Assembly (NCBI RefSeq): GCF_901000735.1
Contig: NC_081542.1
Coordinates: forward strand, 9,238,216-9,302,215
DNA length: 64,000 nt
Reading direction: 5' to 3'
Source: Corylus avellana
Taxonomy: Eukaryota; Streptophyta; Magnoliopsida; Fagales; Betulaceae
Part shown: piece after piece, positions 61,001-64,000 of the stretch
Layout: each line of letters begins with the position of its first letter
Position numbering within the stretch: position 1 is the first letter of the stretch
The notes under the pieces: model-generated
Seen by the model: only the letters and a program-made list of their open reading frames with translations
What the model was told of the DNA's origin: nothing
Database searches by the model: none
Made by a program: the position numbers and the translations under genes

Positions 61001-63963
61001 ATAGACTGCATGGCAGAGAGATAAGTGAGACCTGTACAGTTAAGGTCTCAGTATGTCAGGTTAAGGATATGATGAAACATGTTGTGAAATGATTAGAAAA
61101 CTGATTTAAGCTTTTTTGATAAGTAATAAGAAGTTTTATTAAAAGCGTAAGGCGCCCCTACGCACACTAGAAGTATACAAGCGGGAACGCCTAACTAGAA
61201 AAAGAAAAGAGAAAGCCGAAGCTCACCCACAAAAAACCCCAACAAAAACCCTCAAGAAACAAATACCCAAAAAATCCCTAAGCCCTCAAAACCACACGAA
61301 TCGTTACTTCACAATAGAAAACTGATTTAAGCTTTTAAAAGGAAAGATCCGGATCTGAAGCAGAAAAGTAAAAATGAGATATTAAGGCTTAGGAACAGAG
61401 AGGGAAAACAAAGGAATAACCATTAGGGTTTAAAAATTAGGGTAAACACCCTTTTGGTACCTTGGTTTTAACAACTTTATTTTTCCCACCTAGATTTCAT
61501 TTTGTGTCACATATGATACCTAGGTTATGGCTAAATACTAAAGTGATACCTCTGTCAATCTTCTGTTAATAAAACTAACGGATTTCCACCCCTTTTGCAA
61601 TTAGGGGTGACCGAATCACCCCCAAGGGCCTTGTGGGTGATTCGGCCACCCCCATACCGGCCCTAGGGCCGGTTCGGCCACCCCTATTTTTGGCCAATGG
61701 GGCCACCCTCTAATTGCATTTGGAAGTGAAAATCTATTAATTTTATTAACGAAATATGGACGGAGGTACCATCTCCGTATTTAATCATAACCTAGGTCTC
61801 ATTTATGATACAAAATGAAACCTAGGTGAAAACAAAATAAAGGTGTTAAAACCAGATACTAAAAAGGTATTTAACCCTAAAAATTATTATGTGTACCATT
61901 AGAATGTGATTATTAATCATTATTCTTTAAATTCTTCTAAGCACCAGAATAATCAATTTTGGACATCCAAGAGGTAAACGTAAATCAGTAAGAAGTTGAG
62001 GTAAGTGGGTTTCATTAAACTAACTATTTTTTATTACAAACGCCCAAAGTGTTTATAAAAATCAAGTTTTGAAATATTTGCATTATATAATGTTTCATGA
62101 AAGATTGTATTTGATGCATGAAATTGGGTAATTCAAACCGGACATAAAATTTCCTCCAAACCAGTTTGGAAGAAATTTCCTCCAACCCACTCTAATAAAT
62201 GTCAAGTGTCCTCTAACATGTGAGATGCACATGTTTTCTTTAACATTCTTAACAGTAATTTACAACCAAAATATTGATTTTTGAGGAACTCAAACATATT
62301 AGAAGACAACTTAGCATTTATTAGAGTGGGTTGAAGGAAATTTCCTATCGAGGAAATTTGTGTCCATTCAAACCTATCATTTTATGATGATATGCAAGTA
62401 AAAGAATGATGCATTGTTTTTTTTTTTTTTTTGATAAGTAAAGAATGATGCATTGTTACCATGATTTTATACATGAAATTTTCTGTTCATGATTAGGAAA
62501 AGTATGTACATACTATAAATGATGTTTTAAACGTTACAAAAATGTTATGCATGTGATTATGATGGAAAAAATGTTATATATGATTTATTTTCTCTATATT
62601 GCATTTATGGTGAGTGTCTTAAATGATTGTTAAAAACCCCAAGGCAGAGTGAGGAAAATGAAACAAAATTTACAGTGCTGTCAGTATTAAGGTGAGATTT
62701 AGTGCACCCACACTGAAGAACTTTTACATGAAAGTGTGAATTTTAAGGATAGTTTTCAGAGGAGCTAAATGAAGAGGAATTGTTAATAAGGATCTCCATT
62801 CTTCAAATGACGCTCTTTCCTCTTATCAAAGGAAGCATGAGCATCACCAATGTTGGATCGCATAACCCAGTCATACAAGGTGTAATATGAAGACGAGTGA
62901 ATGGCCAAAACAAGTTCTCATGAAAAAAGTTTTTATGTATAACTCATATATGTTATATAAAATGTATTTTATCTTGCCTATTACTCTTTTCAAAATGTTA
63001 AATGATTATTTAATATGCAAAAAGTTTAACATGTCCTATTGTTGGGTTGACACTGCACACAGTTTAATCATACTTACTGTCAACTCACCCCTTCATTATT
63101 CCCAACTTTCAAACAGTGACGGGGTTGGTATAAAGGATTACGCCACCCCTCAGTTGGGAGTGGCTGCACGAGCCACCCTCCAGTGGGGGGTGGCTGCATG
63201 AGCCACCTCCCGGAGGGCGGCAGCCACCCCTCCACATCTTTTTTTTGCTTTTCTTTTGGAATTTGTTTATTAAATTTTTTTAATAACTAAAAAATAATTT
63301 TTTAACATCAGGCATGGGATGTCGCAAAACTGCTTGTGTGGCATTAATCCCGTTAATGCTATGTAAGCAGTTTTGGACAGGAGTTAAAGTGAAAACCCTA
63401 AGGAGTTAAAATTTGGATTTAAAAACCGAGGGAGTAAATTGAAATTGCGCAAGCACATGAGGAGTTTTAACCAAATTTCCTTTTCTAAATTTTTTTATAA
63501 GTAAGAAGTGAACTATACACTTGTATTTTTTCAAAATAAGCATGTTTAGTATTTGTTTCTTTGAAAATAAAACCAAACAATTTTGTTAAGTGGGCCCCAC
63601 ATAATACATTTTCTCAAATGTGAATCCTACATAAAACGACTTCACATCCACCAAAGAACACTTCTCACATTTATATCACATCAAAACACTTTCCCAAAAC
63701 CAAAAATCACTTTCCAAAACCAGTATTAAACATACCCTATACTATTAATTTATCAACAAAAGAAAGATCAAGATAGGCAAGTGAGACACAAACCAGGGAA
63801 GGTAATTGACTGTGTGCAAATACAGGATTGGCAGTGGCCATCTCCCCAAGAGCTCTCAGCACCAAAGACAAATTTTTCTGTATTTCTCGAACCTTCTCAC
63901 GTATAGATGCCTCCTCTCTTAGCAGCAACTCACGTGCCTCTTCTTTTCCGGTCTTACCCTTAT
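26070..63963 (-). CDS. GCN1: GCN1 / ILITYHIA translational activator (5' partial)
   Basis: HEAT-repeat scaffold that binds ribosomes and the RWD domain of GCN2, so that uncharged tRNA activates eIF2alpha phosphorylation; in Arabidopsis it is ILITYHIA, also needed for immunity. 43 coding exons here, all GT-AG, add to 5393 bases: 1796 residues plus stop. Exons: 63963-63794, 56883-56581, 56501-56385, 56267-56166, 56078-55929, 53398-53234, 53162-52986, 52467-52345, 52124-52044, 51915-51799, 51220-51048, 42121-42044, 41964-41817, 38368-38246, 38137-38081, 37963-37853, 37762-37571, 37493-37320, 36719-36609, 36511-36442, 36324-36246, 35760-35658, 35572-35402, 35302-35180, 35096-34983, 32150-32044, 31954-31903, 31813-31707, 31601-31548, 31459-31345, 31210-31100, 31004-30867, 30791-30669, 30534-30463, 29769-29657, 29532-29374, 29071-28975, 28897-28715, 28413-28219, 28084-27905, 27803-27671, 27459-27381, 26112-26070. 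Diagnostic text includes [37 protein letters not shown] and [14 protein letters not shown]. The acidic C-terminus is [14 protein letters not shown]. About 850 N-terminal residues lie outside the window, judging by the usual 2600-2700. No frameshift or stop was found, so the gene looks functional. Confidence 0.96.
26113..27380. other. Last GCN1 intron with an old LINE tail
   Basis: At about 26780-26850 a degraded plus-strand LINE 3' end is visible (TACTTTTTTGTGTACATGG, then ACTTTTAATGAAATT and an A-run). The rest is AT-rich with no gene. Confidence 0.4.
32212..32590 (-). mobile_element. 5'-truncated LINE, ORF2 C-terminus and tail
   Basis: On the minus strand this reads the end of LINE ORF2 ([43 protein letters not shown], stop), then the family tail with GGGTTGCGCCCCTTTGCGC and TTATCAAAAAA. 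It lies within the 2.8-kb GCN1 intron between exons 25 and 26. The 5' cut is near 32575-32590. A convincing target duplication was not fixed; CAATAT occurs on both sides. Confidence 0.8.
32990..33960 (-). pseudogene. Decayed LINE ORF2 C-terminal region
   Basis: Minus-strand frames give [20 protein letters not shown] (about 33660-33600) and, after breaks, [11 protein letters not shown]...[14 protein letters not shown] (about 33245-33135). These match the post-RT region and zf-RVT domain of plant LINE ORF2. Many stops and frameshifts. It is older than the truncated copies on either side. Confidence 0.7.
33970..34380 (-). mobile_element. 5'-truncated LINE, ORF2 C-terminus and tail
   Basis: Second copy of the same LINE 3' end in this intron: minus strand [28 protein letters not shown] and [16 protein letters not shown], then a tail with GCGCACCTCTGCGC. 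It is more diverged than the 32212-32590 copy and carries small frame breaks upstream of the MIPLCL motif. Confidence 0.75.
38850..41120 (-). pseudogene. Decayed LINE in the GCN1 exon 13-14 intron
   Basis: Reads on the minus strand from an endonuclease-RT linker ([12 protein letters not shown] near 41000) through reverse transcriptase ([20 protein letters not shown] near 39905, where intact relatives have RQGDPLSP) to a zf-RVT-like region (39300-39000) and a 3' tail with TAATAAGTAAATGG at 38860. Numerous stops. It accounts for most of this 3.4-kb intron. The closing tail sequence differs from the GGGTTGCGCCCC family, so it is a related but separate LINE lineage. Confidence 0.7.
42760..44862 (-). 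pseudogene. Decayed LINE interrupted by a gap and a younger LINE
   Basis: Minus-strand fragments: [16 protein letters not shown] (endonuclease, about 44020), [20 protein letters not shown] and [11 protein letters not shown] (about 43620-43520), [20 protein letters not shown], then, past the 100-N gap, [10 protein letters not shown] and RT remnants to about 42770. The younger plus-strand LINE (44879-50550) is inserted in it. Sequence after 50566 appears to continue the disrupted copy for about 70 bp. Confidence 0.7.
43195..43294. other. Assembly gap (100 N)
   Basis: Exactly 100 N, a placeholder length. It lies between the endonuclease and RT parts of the decayed LINE, inside the 8.9-kb GCN1 intron. 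The missing length is unknown and no GCN1 exon is expected there, since the flanking exons join in frame. Confidence 0.99.
45008..46866 (+). pseudogene. LINE ORF1 (broken)
   Basis: Starts [16 protein letters not shown]. One frame runs from 45008 to 46444, broken by a TAG at 45575-45577, and continues in another frame to 46866 ([18 protein letters not shown]). The early part ([25 protein letters not shown]) is the conserved N-terminal block of ORF1 proteins of this plant LINE family. The later part is basic, low-complexity and Pro/Gly-rich. The likely role is nucleic-acid binding in the retrotransposition particle. No CCHC zinc knuckle was seen. The last frame ends with TGA overlapping the ORF2 ATG. 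Confidence 0.75.
46863..50468 (+). pseudogene. LINE ORF2: endonuclease, reverse transcriptase, zf-RVT (broken)
   Basis: Begins [11 protein letters not shown], with one or two bases lost so the frame breaks at about 46893-46902. Then endonuclease motifs: [47 protein letters not shown]. Reverse transcriptase follows: [43 protein letters not shown] (a TGA replaces the Trp of the usual VNW at 48586), [13 protein letters not shown] and FADD at 48890-48901. A frameshift near 48905 leads into a long frame to 50468, with the zf-[24 protein letters not shown]2 would be about 1200 residues if unbroken. At least three lesions make it inactive. Confidence 0.9.
50640..50812 (+). mobile_element. LINE 3' tail fragment
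   Basis: CTTCTTCTAGCTAGGTGC, GTATACTTTTGGTGTACTT, ACGCTTTTAACGAATATTA and TTACTTATC resemble a diverged LINE 3' end on the plus strand. It lies about 240 bp beyond the GCN1 exon 11 donor side. 5'-truncated, with no target duplication fixed. Confidence 0.55.
52634..52889 (-). mobile_element. 5'-truncated LINE tail with target duplication
   Basis: 256 bp flanked by the 15-bp direct repeat TTTGCGACAAATAAT (52619-52633, 52890-52904). Reads on the minus strand as an ORF2-end remnant plus a tail, with poly-T then ATAAGTAATC at the left. It lies only about 80-100 bp from the donor of GCN1 exon 7. Confidence 0.85.
54054..54368 (+). mobile_element. 5'-truncated LINE, first of a pair
   Basis: Codes the ORF2 C-terminus ([35 protein letters not shown], stop) and the tail GGGTTGCGCCCCTTTGCGC with TTATCAAAAAA. 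It is flanked by AATTAAGCATCACTAG at 54038-54053 and 54369-54384. At its 5' junction a 12-bp inverted copy of the target lies at 54064-54075, and ATGCCTCTGTGTCTTACGTGG is a partial repeat of the adjacent LINE sequence. Confidence 0.9.
54385..54618 (+). mobile_element. 5'-truncated LINE, second of a pair
   Basis: A second, independently diverged copy of the same 3' end (starting near AATGCTAGATGCTTTGAG), ending TTATCAAAAAAAA. It is followed by a third copy of the target word AATTAAGCATCA at 54619. Two insertions at one site, or an insertion into the duplicated target of the first, are both possible. Confidence 0.85.
54620..55511. other. GCN1 intron DNA, nothing recognised
   Basis: AT-rich intronic sequence between the paired LINE tails and the Mutator-type MITE. 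No ORF with recognisable homology and no clear repeat boundary. Confidence 0.5.
55512..55710. mobile_element. Mutator-type MITE
   Basis: 199 bp with inverted termini GAGTAATGGTAGAAGTCTCTC / GAGTAATGGTACAAGTCTCTC and a perfect 9-bp duplication GTACATAAA (55503-55511, 55711-55719). Inside are three copies of a GGTNATTTTAAAAGCCA-like word. Same family as 4569-4741. Confidence 0.9.
56884..58370. other. 5' part of the large GCN1 intron, no gene recognised
   Basis: AT-rich intron with an A-run at 57449-57461 and short meaningless frames. A passage at about 57850-57890 (CGGAGCACCCGGATCTCAC) looks like repeat DNA but was not assigned. Confidence 0.4.
58370..59400 (+). pseudogene. Ty3/gypsy integrase C-terminus and chromodomain relic
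   Basis: Broken plus-strand translation gives [37 protein letters not shown] (58610 on), [62 protein letters not shown] and [15 protein letters not shown]. After the small LINE insertion come [27 protein letters not shown] and [11 protein letters not shown]. These are the integrase C-terminal domain and chromodomain of a plant chromovirus-type Ty3/gypsy element. Several stops and frameshifts; no LTR was recognised nearby. It lies antisense to GCN1. Confidence 0.85.
59126..59195 (+). mobile_element. 70-bp LINE tail inserted in the gypsy relic
   Basis: Consists only of the LINE 3' tail (CTCCCTGTGTACTTGGGTTG, CGCCCCTCTGCGCTC, TTACTTATAAAA and A-run). It is flanked by the 11-bp repeat AAAGAATATAT (59115-59125, 59196-59206). 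It splits the gypsy chromodomain frame between the HKEY and IDAIL residues, so it is younger than the gypsy element. Confidence 0.92.
59401..61092. other. GCN1 intron DNA with one MITE
   Basis: Apart from the MITE at 59957-60183 there is no recognisable gene. 60200-61090 has the look of decayed retroelement DNA (mixed composition, no long ORF) but no diagnostic motif was found. Confidence 0.4.
59957..60183. mobile_element. Tourist-like MITE
   Basis: 227 bp with inverted termini GAGCATGTTTGAGATTGC / GAGTGTTTGAGATTGCG and a TTA duplication (59954-59956, 60184-60186). The interior shows paired AAGCTTT stretches. Small size and TTA target fit PIF/Harbinger MITEs. Confidence 0.8.
61115..61314 (-). 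mobile_element. LINE/SINE-like tail with 22-bp target duplication
   Basis: 200 bp flanked by a perfect 22-bp direct repeat (61093-61114 and 61315-61336, beginning TAGAAAACTG). On the minus strand it ends GGCGCCTTACGCTTTTAATA then TTATCAAAAAA, a LINE-family tail variant also seen in degraded form at about 26800 and 50750. The 5' part has no ORF2 similarity I could see. Confidence 0.88.
61439..61878. mobile_element. Inverted-repeat element with GC-rich centre
   Basis: 440 bp. Ends AGGGTAAACACC / AGGGTTAAATACC, long arms with GATACCTAGGTTATG / CATAACCTAGGTCTC matches, flanking AAAAATT (61432-61438 and 61879-61885). The centre (61600-61720) is GC-rich with repeated GATTCGGCCACCCCC, CCGAATCACCCCC and a CCGGCCCTAGGGCCGG palindrome. 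The superfamily is undecided (7-8 bp duplication). Confidence 0.65.
62417..62439 (-). mobile_element. Minimal LINE insertion (about 23 bp)
   Basis: A T-run followed by GATAAGT, the complement of the LINE 3' terminus ACTTATC plus poly-A. It is flanked by the direct repeat AAAGAATGATGCATTG (62401-62416 and 62440-62455). Only the last few bases of the LINE and its tail were copied. The duplication may extend two bases (TT) into the T-run. Confidence 0.85.
62456..63793. other. GCN1 intron DNA with a GC-rich repeat patch
   Basis: AT-rich except 63120-63235, where GTGGCTGCACGAGCCACC and GTGGCTGCATGAGCCACC form tandem imperfect palindromes. This is reminiscent of the centre of the 61439-61878 element, with TTTAAAAACCGAGGGAG-type DNA after it. 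Probably a related inverted-repeat element, but its ends were not resolved. No gene. Confidence 0.45.
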
Positions 63964-64000
63964 CTAAATGGATCAAAATGAACCCCAAAAAAAAAAGCAT

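Noticed and set aside
1..64000. CRISPR arrays, bacterial operons, rRNA or tRNA genes
   Set aside because: None seen; the only tRNA-related sequences are retroelement primer sites.

Overview
This is a eukaryotic nuclear window from a flowering plant, most likely a woody core eudicot. The evidence is an AT-rich background, short exons with GT-AG introns, plant-specific gene families (NAC, neprosin) and plant-type transposons: Ty1/copia LTRs with a Met-tRNA primer site, Tourist-like and Mutator-like MITEs, hAT elements, and a LINE with the plant zf-RVT tail. The LINE resembles those of Fagales trees, but the species cannot be fixed from sequence alone. A run of 100 N (43195-43294) marks an assembly gap.

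Three protein-coding genes can be built with consistent reading frames. (1) 841-3944, plus strand: a divergent NAC transcription factor in three exons, 424 residues. A 680-bp hAT-type element sits in its first intron. An unexplained hydrophobic ORF of 141 codons overlaps its stop codon. (2) 17258-12890, minus strand: a neprosin-domain (DUF239) secreted protein in seven exons, 440 residues, complete. (3) 63963-26070, minus strand: the 3' two thirds of GCN1/ILITYHIA, the ribosome-associated HEAT-repeat activator of the eIF2alpha kinase GCN2. It has 43 coding exons here, 1796 residues plus stop; the N-terminal part lies beyond base 64000.

Region by region: 4.4-12.4 kb is a nested transposon block. 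It holds a Mutator-type MITE, a hAT-like element carrying a 1.8-kb non-autonomous copia-type LTR element, a single LTR, two Tourist-like MITEs, and a stray copy of the NAC promoter. 17.3-25.7 kb is intergenic, with a decayed hAT transposase, a TGT...ACA-bounded repeat and a foldback MITE. In 26-64 kb the GCN1 introns are crowded with LINE copies. One is nearly full length (44879-50550) with 16-bp target duplications. At least a dozen others are 5'-truncated, some only tens of bases long, and many have clean target-site duplications. A Ty3/gypsy integrase-chromodomain relic and further MITEs lie in the largest 5' intron.

The three genes have no evident pathway relation to one another. I see no undescribed multi-gene system. 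The most unusual items are the overlapping ORF on the NAC gene, the promoter copy that has lost its ACGT core, and the LINE insertions at very different truncation lengths, including a ~23-bp insertion and a double insertion with an inverted copy of its target at the 5' junction.
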